Made by a program: the position numbers and the translations under genes. The notes beneath the pieces were generated by a model. The model did no database searches. It was not told the origin of the DNA and saw only the letters and a list, made by a program, of their open reading frames with translations. Of a DNA stretch of 64,000 bases, positions 16,895-25,022 are shown one piece after another; positions within the stretch are counted from its first letter, which is position 1, and each line of letters starts with the position of its first letter. This DNA is from Prauserella shujinwangii (GTDB taxonomy: Bacteria; Actinomycetota; Actinomycetes; Mycobacteriales; Pseudonocardiaceae). The DNA lies in contig NZ_PVNH01000009.1 in NCBI RefSeq assembly GCF_003001955.1, forward strand, positions 124,001 to 188,000. Reading direction: 5' to 3'.

Positions 16895-18193
16895 GTGGAG
16901 CAACTGACGTCCGCCGGAGCGCGACCGGCCGAACCACCTGGCGGCATCGCCGACGAGGAGGCCAAGCGGCGCGGCCTGCGCAGGATGAAACTGGTCGCGC
17001 TGTCCTTCCTGCTCGGTGCGACGGTGTTGTTCCTGCTGGCCAGCTGGGCGGAGGCGGCGGGCTGGCCGGTGTGGGTCGGCTACGTGCGGGCCGCCGCCGA
17101 GGCGGGCATGGTGGGCGCGCTCGCGGACTGGTTCGCGGTCACGGCGCTGTTCCGGCATCCGCTGGGCATCAAGATCCCGCACACGGCGATCATCCCGAAC
17201 AAGAAGAACGTGCTGGGCAACAGCCTCGGCGACTTCGTGGGCGCCAACTTCCTCTCCGAGCCGGTGGTGCGGGACAAGCTGCGCCGCATCGAGATCTCCG
17301 CGCGGCTCGGCGGCTGGCTGTCGCGGCCGGAGAACGCCGACCGGGTGACCGCGGAGCTGGCGACCGTCGTGCGGGGTGCCGTGGCGGTGCTGCGGGACGA
17401 GGACGTGCAGGCCGTGATGGAGCACGCCGTGGTGCGGCGGGTCCTCGACCGGCCGTGGGGACCGCCGCTGGGCAAGCTGCTGGAGCAGGTGTTCGCGGAC
17501 GGTGCGCACTACAAGCTGGTCGACCTCGTGTGCGACCGCGCGTACGAATGGGTGCGCGACAACCACAACACCGTGCTGCGCGTGGTGTCGGACCGGGCAC
17601 CGAGCTGGTCGCCGCGTTTCGTCGACGAGATGCTCGCCGACAAGGTGTACGGCGAGGTGCTGTCGTTCGCCTGGGCCGTGAAGACCGACGTGAACCACCC
17701 GATGCGGCTGGCCGTCGACCGCTTCCTCACCGAGTTCGCCCACGACCTGCAGAAGGACCCGGAGACCATGGCCAGGGCCGAGCAGGTCAAGCAGCAGCTC
17801 GTGGAGCATCCCGAGGTGCAGAACCTCATCGGCTCGGCGTGGTCCACGGCGAAGGACATGCTGCTCACCGCCGCCGAGGACCCGTCGAGTGAGCTGCGCA
17901 GGAGGGTGCGGGCGGGGCTGTGCGAACTCGGCGACCGGCTGGTCACCGACCGCTCGCTCGCGGCGAAGGTCGACGGCTGGGTCGAGAGCGCCGCCGCCCA
18001 CGTCGTCAACAACTACGCCACGGAGATCACCACCATCATCACCGACACCGTGGAGCGTTGGGACGCCGCCGAGACGTCCCGCAAGGTGGAGCTCCAGGTG
18101 GGCCGCGACCTGCAGTTCATCCGCATCAACGGCACCGTGGTCGGTGCGCTGGCCGGGCTGGTCATCCACACCGTCGCCCACCTGCTGTTCTGA
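16895..18193 (+). CDS. DUF445 family membrane protein
   Basis: A 432-residue protein with one N-terminal TM helix (KLVALSFLLGATVLFLLASW) and one at the extreme C-terminus (VVGALAGLVIHTVAHLLF), and the DUF445 block AGMVGALADWFAVTALFRHP...GIKIPHTAIIPNKKNVLGNSLGDFV, which is highly conserved in this family. The region between the helices is a long amphipathic, probably peripheral helical stalk. Function is unknown. GTG 16895 is preceded at the right distance by GACAAT, so the transcript may be leaderless. Confidence 0.9.
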   Translation: MEQLTSAGARPAEPPGGIADEEAKRRGLRRMKLVALSFLLGATVLFLLASWAEAAGWPVWVGYVRAAAEAGMVGALADWFAVTALFRHPLGIKIPHTAIIPNKKNVLGNSLGDFVGANFLSEPVVRDKLRRIEISARLGGWLSRPENADRVTAELATVVRGAVAVLRDEDVQAVMEHAVVRRVLDRPWGPPLGKLLEQVFADGAHYKLVDLVCDRAYEWVRDNHNTVLRVVSDRAPSWSPRFVDEMLADKVYGEVLSFAWAVKTDVNHPMRLAVDRFLTEFAHDLQKDPETMARAEQVKQQLVEHPEVQNLIGSAWSTAKDMLLTAAEDPSSELRRRVRAGLCELGDRLVTDRSLAAKVDGWVESAAAHVVNNYATEITTIITDTVERWDAAETSRKVELQVGRDLQFIRINGTVVGALAGLVIHTVAHLLF

Positions 18194-18228
18194 GTACCGC
18201 GACGGCGTTTCCGGCGGGTGGAGCGGGG

Positions 18229-19458
18229 TCAGGCGGTGGGTGGCACGGCCGCGCCCCGCACGTTGAACTCGAGGCCGAACTGTTCCGCCAATCCGGGCAC
18301 GGCGATCTCGGAGACCAGGTCGCCGGTGGCGCGGTCGAACCGCGTGATCCTGACTGGTGTCACGCCGTCGAACGTCTCCTGGACGACGTGTATCGACCGG
18401 TCCGTGAAGATCGCCTGGCTGGACGAATCGCTGCCCGAGGTGGACCGGGTGTCGAACCGCGGTTCGGTGACCCCGGAGGCGATCTCGGTACTCATGATCC
18501 GGCCGTCGGCGGCGAGCCATTCGAGGTGACCATCCCGGACCGCCCGTGCGTCGTAGGACTTCAGGGAAAACACCTCGGGGTCGACCAGTTCCTCGGCGAC
18601 GGGGCGTCCCTGGCCGTCGACGAGGGGCTGTTCGGTGTACTCGCCGTCGCGGGTGTCCCACGAGACGACGGTCAGGTGGGGCGTGCCCTCGGCGTCGAGG
18701 TAGTCGGAAAGGAACGTGATGACACCGTCGTGACAGGGCACGTGACGGTTGTGGTCTCCGGCGTTGAAGGCTCCTCGCCAGGCGAGGACCTTTTCCCGCC
18801 CTTCGGTTGCCGGGTACAGCTGGGAAAGCAGCTCCGGCTGCGCGGTGGGATCGACCTTCGAACGCATACCGGGAATGCCGGCCGAATCCGCGAGATGCGT
18901 CCCCGCTTCGGTGGCGATTCCATGAAGGGCACCGTCGCACAGCGCGTTCATGAAGTAGTTTCCTTCGACCTGGTAGAGCCGGGAACCGGTGGAGGTGGTG
19001 ACGGCCACCTGGTTGGTGTAGCCGGATTCGGAGAAGCCTTCGTTGTAGACCGCGACGAAGCCCTGGCCGCCGGGCAACGCGAAAGCCGACTGCTGATGCC
19101 CTGCCTTCTCGTTGGCGAAGCTGACCAGACCGTCGTTGCCGAGGATGTGGTCGCGTTCGTCGTCGCTGAAGAACAGTCCGGTCTCCGACCACGCGAGGTG
19201 CGGCTCGCTCATGCCGCTGGTCTCGATCAGCTGTTTTCCGCCGTCCGCCCGCACCAGGACCAGATAGGCCGGGCGCTCCTCCGGTGAGCTCTTCTCGACG
19301 GAGGTGTCCGGGCTGAGGTAGAACGCGACGACGGTGTCGCCGAGGGTCACCTCAGCGGGATCGGCGATGTCTCCCGCGGCTCCGCTCTCCGGCGAAGTGC
19401 AGGCCGTCACGGCCAGGACCGCGCAGGCGGCGAGCGCGATGAGTCGGAGCGAGTGCAC
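18229..19458 (-). CDS. secreted lipoprotein of unknown function
   Basis: A 409-residue protein starting at GTG 19458 behind AAAGGA. Signal: RLIALAACAVLAVTACTS, with lipobox VTAC. The mature domain is beta-rich with repeated units of the type VAFYLSP...YLVLVRADGGKQLIE and HLTVVSWDTRDGEYTEQPL, reminiscent of a beta-propeller, but I cannot name a family. It is encoded 71 nt downstream of a secreted NlpC/P60-like protein on the same strand, so the two may form a surface-protein operon. Four cysteines are present, one the lipidated residue. Confidence 0.75.
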   Translation of the reverse strand: MHSLRLIALAACAVLAVTACTSPESGAAGDIADPAEVTLGDTVVAFYLSPDTSVEKSSPEERPAYLVLVRADGGKQLIETSGMSEPHLAWSETGLFFSDDERDHILGNDGLVSFANEKAGHQQSAFALPGGQGFVAVYNEGFSESGYTNQVAVTTSTGSRLYQVEGNYFMNALCDGALHGIATEAGTHLADSAGIPGMRSKVDPTAQPELLSQLYPATEGREKVLAWRGAFNAGDHNRHVPCHDGVITFLSDYLDAEGTPHLTVVSWDTRDGEYTEQPLVDGQGRPVAEELVDPEVFSLKSYDARAVRDGHLEWLAADGRIMSTEIASGVTEPRFDTRSTSGSDSSSQAIFTDRSIHVVQETFDGVTPVRITRFDRATGDLVSEIAVPGLAEQFGLEFNVRGAAVPPTA

Positions 19459-19529
19459 CGTGTCGGGTCCTTTCGACCGGCGGGTGGTGCGGCCCGCACC
19501 CGGCAGGCCGCACCACCACCTGGATGTCG

Positions 19530-20138
19530 TTACTTGATGGTCGCGTAACGCACGGTGCTGCCGTCGTCCTTGATGTTGTTGGGGTAGACGCCTGGCCCGC
19601 CGTTGCTGTCCAGTTCGATGTTCACGGCGTACTTGTAGGCCTTCCACACCAGCTCGGAGCAGTTCAGCTTCGAGCTGTTGCTGCTCTTGTTGAACGCGAA
19701 GTTCGTGTCGTAGGCCTTGCCGCGGTAGTTCCGGTAGGCGTAGTTGGCCGCCTTGTCGCGGCTGGACTGCTTGGCCTTGACGTACATCTTGTAGATGGGG
19801 CCACACTTCTTGAGCGTCGATGCCGTGACGGACCTGCTCTTGCTGCCCTTGCCGGGCGCCTCCACGACCGTCTTCGTCGTGTAGTAGATGCCGACGTGGT
19901 TGTGCTTGTACACGGCGGTCTTGGCGTAGGAGTGGAAGATGTCTCCCTTGTTCCGCGCGTTTCCGACCGTCTTCTTCTTGCTGCAGGCGCCGTCGTCAGA
20001 AGAGGAAGCGATGGCGACCGGGTTCGACGCGGCCGTTTCCGCGGCCGTGGCGGGTGCGACGAGCAGGCCGGTCATCGCCGTTCCCGCCACCACGGTGGCC
20101 GCTATGGAAGAGGCGAGAGTTCGCCCGATTCTGGACAT
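19530..20138 (-). CDS. secreted permuted NlpC/P60 (YiiX-like) papain-fold protein
   Basis: A 202-residue exported protein. Start ATG 20138 follows GGAG; the signal peptide runs to about AATAAE. The mature part has the order of a circularly permuted NlpC/P60 enzyme: a His in KHNHVGIYY (strand 1) and a later Cys in LNCSELVWKAYKYA, the nucleophile helix. Family members act as amidases or thioesterases on peptidoglycan or lipids. The mature protein is unusually rich in Lys, Asn and Tyr for this genome, with AAR/AAC codons, which lowers local GC. An extra Cys pair (GACSKKK, LKKCGP) may form a disulfide. Confidence 0.75.
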   Translation of the reverse strand: MSRIGRTLASSIAATVVAGTAMTGLLVAPATAAETAASNPVAIASSSDDGACSKKKTVGNARNKGDIFHSYAKTAVYKHNHVGIYYTTKTVVEAPGKGSKSRSVTASTLKKCGPIYKMYVKAKQSSRDKAANYAYRNYRGKAYDTNFAFNKSSNSSKLNCSELVWKAYKYAVNIELDSNGGPGVYPNNIKDDGSTVRYATIK

Positions 20139-20303
20139 GTGTAACTCCACTCTGTAACCCGTGGACATCGACCCCAAGGAAAAGGCGCTTGCCGCGCGCG
20201 AATCCCCCGATGCGGCCACCGGATGGCCGCCATCGGGCCCCTCTCGTCCTTGAACCCCCAGTCCGTTGACAAGAGCGACATTAGACCGCCCGGTCACCCC
20301 TGT

Positions 20304-20325
20304 CTGTCGGGTGTTCACCCGACAG
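20304..20325. promoter_or_regulatory. 10-bp perfect inverted repeat, candidate operator
   Basis: CTGTCGGGTG and CACCCGACAG are exact complements around a TT centre. It is about 165 bp upstream of the exported-protein start and 20 bp downstream of a TTGACA. Candidate operator; the regulator is unknown. Confidence 0.5.
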
Positions 20326-20386
20326 CGGAGCGTAGGGGCAACCCGGCAACTCGCGGACGGCAGCGAGGACTCGCGGTCACTCGCGG

Positions 20387-20447
20387 GTGTCCACCCGAAC
20401 GGGGGAGTTGTCCACAGTTGCCCGGGTTATCCACCGGGTTATCCACA
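20387..20447 (+). promoter_or_regulatory. cluster of DnaA-box-like nonamers
   Basis: TTGTCCACA (20408-20416), TTATCCACC (20427-20435) and TTATCCACA (20439-20447), with a weaker GTGTCCACC at 20387-20395, all in one orientation. TTGTCCACA and TTATCCACA are the actinobacterial and E. coli DnaA box consensus. Confidence 0.55.
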
Positions 20448-20450
20448 GGG

Positions 20451-20915
20451 TCATCGCTCGGTCGCGGCGCGCTGCCGCCACGCGCGGGCCTTCTCCCGGT
20501 TGCCGCAGACCTTCATCGAGCACCACGTGCGGGACCGGTTGCGGGACCGGTCGTAGAACGCCCACCGGCAGTCGTCGGCCGGGCAGATCTTCACGCGCTC
20601 CCATTCGCCGAGCACCGCGAGCCGGGCCGCCGCCGCGAGCACCGTGGCCACCGCGCCGGCGGCCACGAGCTCCGGTCCCCGGTCGGTGAGCACCACCTCG
20701 ATCCCCGCGCGGGCAGGCGACGGTGTCCGCGCCGGGTCGCCGACCGCCGCCCGCAGCGCGTCCCGGACCTCCCTGGCCTCGGTCACCGGGTCCGCCCGCA
20801 GCTCACGGTCGCGTGCCCAGGCAGCCCAGGCGGTCGCCGAGTCGAGCAGGTCAGTGCCCTCCTCCACGTCGACGGTGTTGAGGAAGTCGAGCACGAGGGA
20901 CGCGTCGGGCGGCAC
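20451..20915 (-). CDS. CGNR zinc-finger (ABATE domain) protein
   Basis: A 154-residue protein: N-terminal ABATE domain opening with PPDASLVLDFLNTVDVEEGTD, and a C-terminal CGNR finger with the four Cys in CPADDCRW and WCSMKVCGNREKAR. CGNR proteins are stress-associated putative regulators. The start is taken as GTG 20915, where TACACT six bases upstream suggests a leaderless transcript; ATG 20957 is an alternative that would overlap the ATAACC inverted repeat. Divergent from the VOC gene, which it may control. Confidence 0.88.
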   Translation of the reverse strand: MPPDASLVLDFLNTVDVEEGTDLLDSATAWAAWARDRELRADPVTEAREVRDALRAAVGDPARTPSPARAGIEVVLTDRGPELVAAGAVATVLAAAARLAVLGEWERVKICPADDCRWAFYDRSRNRSRTWCSMKVCGNREKARAWRQRAATER

Positions 20916-20955
20916 GTCACCAGTGTAGATCCCATGGTGGTTGCTCCCCTCCGGC

Positions 20956-20984
20956 ATAACCACCATAATCAGTTCGAAGGTTAT
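20956..20984. promoter_or_regulatory. inverted repeat ATAACC-N17-GGTTAT
   Basis: ATAACC (20956-20961) and GGTTAT (20979-20984) lie in the divergent region between the CGNR and VOC genes, ending 12 nt before the VOC start. Possible shared operator. Confidence 0.45.
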
Positions 20985-20996
20985 GTGGAGGTGATG

Positions 20997-21395
20997 ATGA
21001 ACTCGACGACCACAGCCGCCGCGAAAGCCTCGAAGGTCGCGTTCGGTTGCGTGGCGCTCGACTGCCCTGACCCGTGGGGGCTCGCCGGTTTCTACCGGGA
21101 GCTGCTGGGCTGGCGGGTGCACGAGGAGAACAAGCCGGGTGACGACTGGGTGACGCTCGTGAACCCGGACGGCGGGCCGGACATCGCGTTCCAGCGCGAT
21201 CCCGGCTTCCAGCCGCCGACCTGGCCCTCCAGTGAGCGGGCGCAGATGCTGCACATCGACTTCGAGGTGCCGGACATCGAGGCCGAGCACGACCGGGTCC
21301 TCGGCATCGGGGCGCGCCTGCTGGACGACCAGCCCGAGACGTTCCGGGTGTACGCCGATCCGGCCGGCCATCCGTTCTGTCTCTGCGCCTGCTGA
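20997..21395 (+). CDS. VOC (glyoxalase/bleomycin-resistance-like) family protein
   Basis: A 132-residue protein with one vicinal-oxygen-chelate unit pair: FGCVALDCPDPWGLAGFYRELLGW, then WVTLVNPDGGPDIAFQR, then MLHIDFEVPDIEAEHDRVLGIG and FRVYADPAGHPFCLC. The DPAGHPFCL ending is typical of the glyoxalase-like subgroup of unknown substrate. ATG 20997 is 5 nt after GGAGG; the ATG one codon earlier is too close to it. The divergent CGNR gene shares the upstream region. Confidence 0.88.
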   Translation: MNSTTTAAAKASKVAFGCVALDCPDPWGLAGFYRELLGWRVHEENKPGDDWVTLVNPDGGPDIAFQRDPGFQPPTWPSSERAQMLHIDFEVPDIEAEHDRVLGIGARLLDDQPETFRVYADPAGHPFCLCAC

Positions 21396-21399
21396 GTGG

Positions 21400-21444
21400 C
21401 TATACACAGGGTGTAGAGACCACTTCTATACATCCTGTGTATAG
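21400..21444. promoter_or_regulatory. PadR-type operator upstream of padR
   Basis: CTATACACAGGGTGTAGA (21400-21417) and TCTATACATCCTGTGTATAG (21425-21444) form an interrupted, nearly perfect inverted repeat, AT-rich against the background and ending 8 nt before the padR start, as expected for autoregulation. Confidence 0.8.
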
Positions 21445-21452
21445 TCAGTCGC

Positions 21453-21977
21453 ATGTCAGTTGGACATACGCTCCTCGGCCTGCTGGAGTCGGGGCCGCGC
21501 CACGGTTACGACCTCAAGCGCGACTACGACGCGAAATTCGGCCACGACCGCCCCCTGCACTACGGCCAGGTCTACTCGACCCTTGCCCGCCTGCTGCGCA
21601 ACGGACTCGTCAGCGAGCGGGGAACCGAGGCGGGTGGCGGCCCTGAGCGCAAGAGCTACGCCATCACCGACGCCGGGGTCAGCGACGTCGAGCAGTGGCT
21701 CGCCACGCCGGAGAAGCCCGAGATCTACCTGCAGAACACGCTCTACACCAAGGTCGTGCTGGCGCTGCTGTCCGGCCGCAGTGCCCAGCAGGTGCTCGAC
21801 ACGCAGCGCAGCGCGCACCTGGCCGCCATGCGCACGCTCACCGCGCGCAAGGCCGGCGGGGACCTCGCCGACGTGCTCATCTGCGACCACGCCCTGTTCC
21901 ATCTCGAGGCGGACCTGCGCTGGCTGGAGCTGACCGCGGCCCGGATCGACGAGCTGGCCGAGCGGGTGCGGTCGTGA
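21453..21977 (+). CDS. PadR family transcriptional regulator
   Basis: A 174-residue PadR protein: winged helix LLGLLESGPRHGYDLKRDYDAKFG, LHYGQVYSTLARLLRNGLVSERG and the wing ERKSYAITDAGVSDVEQWL, followed by a C-terminal dimerisation helix region (Vir_C-like). PadR members typically repress a neighbouring exporter until a ligand binds. Here the next two genes, an ABC ATPase and an FtsX-like permease, are coupled by 4-nt overlaps, and an inverted repeat covers its own promoter, so it likely controls the whole tricistronic unit. Confidence 0.93.
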   Translation: MSVGHTLLGLLESGPRHGYDLKRDYDAKFGHDRPLHYGQVYSTLARLLRNGLVSERGTEAGGGPERKSYAITDAGVSDVEQWLATPEKPEIYLQNTLYTKVVLALLSGRSAQQVLDTQRSAHLAAMRTLTARKAGGDLADVLICDHALFHLEADLRWLELTAARIDELAERVRS

Positions 21978-22654
21978 GTACCGCGGCGCTGCTGAGCGCC
22001 ACCGGCCTGCACAAGTCGTTCGGGCCCACCGAGGCACTGCGCGGGGCGAGCCTGTGCGTTCAGGCCGGTGAGGTCGTCGCCGTGATGGGCCCTTCCGGGT
22101 CCGGCAAGTCGACGCTGCTGCACTGCCTGGCCGGGATCGTCCAGCCGGACGCGGGTGCGACGTACTACCAGGGCCGCAGGCTCACCGACCTCACCGACGC
22201 CGAGCGCACGGCGCTGCGCCGGACCGACTTCGGGTTCGTCTTCCAGTTCGGTCAGCTCGTGCCCGAGCTCACCTGTGTGGAGAACGTCGCGCTGCCGCTG
22301 CGGCTCGGCGGGCTCCGCAGGCGGGAGGCGGAACGTGCCGCGCTGGCGGCGATGGCCCGGCTGGAGGTCGACGACCTCGCGCCGAAGCGGCCCGGGGACG
22401 TCTCGGGAGGCCAGGGGCAGCGGGTGGCTGTCGCCAGGGCACTGGTCACCGAACCGAAGGTGATCTTCGCCGACGAACCCACCGGGGCGCTGGACTCGCT
22501 GAACGGGGAACGCGTGCTGCGGCTGCTCGTCTCCGCGGCGACCGAGCACGGCACCGCCGTGGTGCTCGTGACACACGAGCCCAGGGTGGCGGCCTATTCC
22601 ACCCGCGAGGTGATCGTGCGGGACGGCCGGACGACCGAGCAGGTGGTCGCGTGA
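21974..22654 (+). CDS. ABC transporter ATP-binding protein (MacB/LolD type)
   Basis: A 226-residue ATPase: Walker A GPSGSGKST, Q-loop FVFQFGQLVPELT, signature region VSGGQGQRVAVARAL, Walker B VIFADEPTGALDS, H-loop VLVTHEP. The FADEPTGALDS Walker B/D-loop is typical of MacB/LolD ATPases that pair with FtsX-like permeases, which follows directly. The signature reads VSGGQGQR where LSGGQxQR is usual, a mild change. GTG 21974 overlaps padR's stop; the downstream gene overlaps its stop likewise. Confidence 0.93.
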   Translation: MSTAALLSATGLHKSFGPTEALRGASLCVQAGEVVAVMGPSGSGKSTLLHCLAGIVQPDAGATYYQGRRLTDLTDAERTALRRTDFGFVFQFGQLVPELTCVENVALPLRLGGLRRREAERAALAAMARLEVDDLAPKRPGDVSGGQGQRVAVARALVTEPKVIFADEPTGALDSLNGERVLRLLVSAATEHGTAVVLVTHEPRVAAYSTREVIVRDGRTTEQVVA

Positions 22655-24594
22655 GTGTCCACAATGACCTCGTCCTCGGGGCCCGGCTGGCTGTCGGGGG
22701 CGGCCGGACCCGGGGGACGAGCCTGGTCCGGCTGGCCCTCGTCGCCACCGGCGTCGGGCTCGCCGTGGCGGCGCTGCTGCTCGCGCTGTCGGCCGTCGGC
22801 GCGGTTCAGGCGCGCATGGACCGGGAGTCGGCACGCGAGCCGGTTCCAGCCGAGGCGGGCGACACGTCGACGTACGTGATCCAGGACTGGACCTACTACC
22901 GCGGCACCCTGATCGAGGGCGCCTTCCTCCAGGCGGGCGGAGCGGGTGCGCCGGTGCCGCCGGGGCTCGACCGCGTCCCGGCGCCGGGGGAACTGGTCGT
23001 GTCCCCGGCCCTGGCGGAGTTGCTCCGCTCGCCGGAAGGGGAACTGCTCCGGCCGAGGTTCACCGGACGGGTCGTCGGCACGATCTCCGCCGAGGGGCTG
23101 GCCGACGCCGGCGAACTCAGGTACTACGCGGGTGCGGACGGCCTGCGGGAATCCGGGGCGGCCGAGGCCGTGGGGGCCTTCGGAGAACGAGGCGGATCGA
23201 CCGGCCCGCCGCCGTTCCTGATGTTCCTCCTCGGTGTCTCGGCGGCGGTGGTGTTCGTGCCGTTGCTGATCTTCGTGTCGAGCGTCAGCCGGATCGCCGG
23301 TGCGGAACGGGACCGGCGGCTCTCCGCGCTCCGGCTGGCCGGTGCGGATGCCGCCCAGCTCCGCCGGATCGCGGCGGCCGAGGCGCTGGTCGGCGCGCTC
23401 GCCGGGGTCGCGGTCGGCGCGGTGGTGTTCCTGGCCGCGCGGCCCGCGGTGGCCGGGACGGACATCGCCGGAATCCCGGTCAGGCCGGCCGACTTCGCGC
23501 CGTCGTGGCAGGCGGCGACCGCGGGACTGCTGCTGGCGCCGGTGCTGGCGGTCGGCAGCGCGTTGTTCGGACTGCGGCATCTCGTCGTCGAGCCACTCGG
23601 CGTCGTGCGCCGCTCCGCCCCGGTCCGCCGCCGGCTGTGGTGGCGGTTGTCGCTGGTGGGCGCCGGGGTGCTGGCCCTGTCGCCGGATCTCGTGTTCGCC
23701 GTGGAAGGCCGCGGCCACAACACCGCCGTGGCGGCCGGTACCGGTTCCGTGCTGCTCCTGCTGGGGGTCCCCGCGCTCACCGCCTGGCTCACCGACCGGC
23801 TCGTCCGCCGTCTCCGGGGCGGGACACCGGCCTGGCAGCTCGCCGTCCGCAGGCTCCAGCTGGACAGCGGAACGCCGACGCGGGTGGTCGCGGGTGTCAC
23901 GGCGGTACTGGCCGGTGCGATCGCCCTGCACGGCCTGTTCGGTGCCGTGCAGGCCGAGCGGGAACGGGTGATCGCGGACGAGCGGGACGCGGTGCTCGTC
24001 GCGGTCACGGACGCGGACTTCCGGCACGCCGCCGAGCTGCTGCGGCACACGCAGGGCGTGCGCGAGGTCGACGACGACGCGATCGTGCTCGACGAGACCG
24101 ATCCCGCGGCGCTGGAACGGGCCCGCAACGCGCTGGCCCCGCTGTCGTGGCGCGCCTCGCTGTCGGCGCCGGTCGACAGCCAGGCCTCGGCGGAGCGGGC
24201 GGTGGCGATCCTGCGCGGGGTGCTCGTCGCGGGTGTGCTCCTCACGCTCGTGATCTCCGGGGCGAGCCTGCTGGTGCTCGTCAGCGGGCAGCTCGCCGAA
24301 CGGCGCAGGGCGCTCGCCGCACTCGGGGCGAACGGGGTGCCGTGGGGTGTGGTCGGGCGGTCGCTGCTGTGGCAGAACGCGATCCCGATCGGTGTCGGCG
24401 TGGTGGTCGCGGTGAGCGTGGGCCTCGCCGCGACGGCCCTGGTGGGCAGGCTGCTGGAGATGCCCTTCCGGCCCGACTGGCCCATCGTCGCGGGTCTCGC
24501 GGCGGTGGCCGTGCTCGTGGTGCTCGCGGCGACCGCCGCGCTGCTGCCCGCGGTCAGGGCGGCCACCACCCAGTCCGCGCTGCGTGCCGAATAG
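22651..24594 (+). CDS. FtsX-like ABC transporter permease
   Basis: A 647-residue permease with an N-terminal TM helix (LVRLALVATGVGLAVAALLL), an extracytoplasmic domain of about 150 residues, then clusters of TM helices in two FtsX blocks: FVSSVSRIAGAERDRRLSALRLAGAD...QLRRIAAAEALVG and LVSGQLAERRRALAALGANGVPWGVVGRSLLWQNA. These ERDRRLxxLRxxGA and ERRRxLAxLxAxG motifs define the FtsX fold. With the upstream ATPase it would form a mechanotransmission-type exporter or resistance pump. It ends where a leaderless zinc-ribbon gene begins. Confidence 0.92.
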   Translation: MSVHNDLVLGARLAVGGGRTRGTSLVRLALVATGVGLAVAALLLALSAVGAVQARMDRESAREPVPAEAGDTSTYVIQDWTYYRGTLIEGAFLQAGGAGAPVPPGLDRVPAPGELVVSPALAELLRSPEGELLRPRFTGRVVGTISAEGLADAGELRYYAGADGLRESGAAEAVGAFGERGGSTGPPPFLMFLLGVSAAVVFVPLLIFVSSVSRIAGAERDRRLSALRLAGADAAQLRRIAAAEALVGALAGVAVGAVVFLAARPAVAGTDIAGIPVRPADFAPSWQAATAGLLLAPVLAVGSALFGLRHLVVEPLGVVRRSAPVRRRLWWRLSLVGAGVLALSPDLVFAVEGRGHNTAVAAGTGSVLLLLGVPALTAWLTDRLVRRLRGGTPAWQLAVRRLQLDSGTPTRVVAGVTAVLAGAIALHGLFGAVQAERERVIADERDAVLVAVTDADFRHAAELLRHTQGVREVDDDAIVLDETDPAALERARNALAPLSWRASLSAPVDSQASAERAVAILRGVLVAGVLLTLVISGASLLVLVSGQLAERRRALAALGANGVPWGVVGRSLLWQNAIPIGVGVVVAVSVGLAATALVGRLLEMPFRPDWPIVAGLAAVAVLVVLAATAALLPAVRAATTQSALRAE

Positions 24595-24638
24595 CGTGGA
24601 CCCTCCCCGCGCCGCCCGCACATGCGTAGGCTGTGCCC

Positions 24639-25019
24639 GTGATTTGTCCCAAGTGTCAGAACGTGCTGAAGACGGTCGACAAGAACGGCATCCACATCGA
24701 GCAGTGCGAGGGCTGCCGGGGCGTCTTCCTGGACCGTGGGGAGCTGGAGCAGATCGTCAACGCGGAGAAGGCCTTCTACGCGCAGGCGGCTCCCTCGGCT
24801 CCGCCGCCGTACCGGTCCGACGCGCCGCCGCCCCCGCCCGGCTACCAGGGCGCCCCGCCGCCCGCCCCGCACTATCCCGGCGGCCACTACAAGGACTCGC
24901 CCCGTCCGTACCGGGGTGGGCACGGAGGTTACGGCGGCTACCAGGACTCGCCGCGGCCGTACGGCCACGGGCACAAGGGGCATCGCAAGCGCAGCTTCCT
25001 CGAGGGGCTGTTCGACTAG
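24639..25019 (+). CDS. zinc-ribbon (zf-TFIIB) protein with Pro/Gly/Tyr-rich tail
   Basis: A 126-residue protein with a TFIIB-type zinc ribbon at residues 1-40: CPKCQNVLKT...HIEQCEGCRGVFLDRGELEQI, containing two CxxC pairs. The tail is low complexity, with PPP, GGHY and KDSPRPY repeats (DSPRPY occurs twice), ending in the basic HKGHRKRSFLEGLFD. The family (YdjM/zf-TFIIB) is of unknown function. GTG 24639 is used because TAGGCT six bases upstream suggests a leaderless start; GTG 24633 is also possible. It is 3 nt from the kinase-like gene. Confidence 0.85.
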   Translation: MICPKCQNVLKTVDKNGIHIEQCEGCRGVFLDRGELEQIVNAEKAFYAQAAPSAPPPYRSDAPPPPPGYQGAPPPAPHYPGGHYKDSPRPYRGGHGGYGGYQDSPRPYGHGHKGHRKRSFLEGLFD

Positions 25020-25022
25020 GGC

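Larger units (their letters stand above)
20139..20450. other. 312-bp intergenic region with palindrome and DnaA-box-like cluster
   Basis: No convincing gene. It holds upstream sequence for the exported protein, a near-perfect 22-bp palindrome at 20304-20325, and three or four DnaA-box-like nonamers at 20387-20447 abutting the end of the CGNR gene. Confidence 0.6.

Noticed and set aside
20387-20447. Chromosomal or plasmid replication origin
   Set aside because: Three or four DnaA-box-like nonamers, but no dnaA, dnaN, parAB, rep gene or AT-rich unwinding region nearby; reported only as a DnaA-box cluster.
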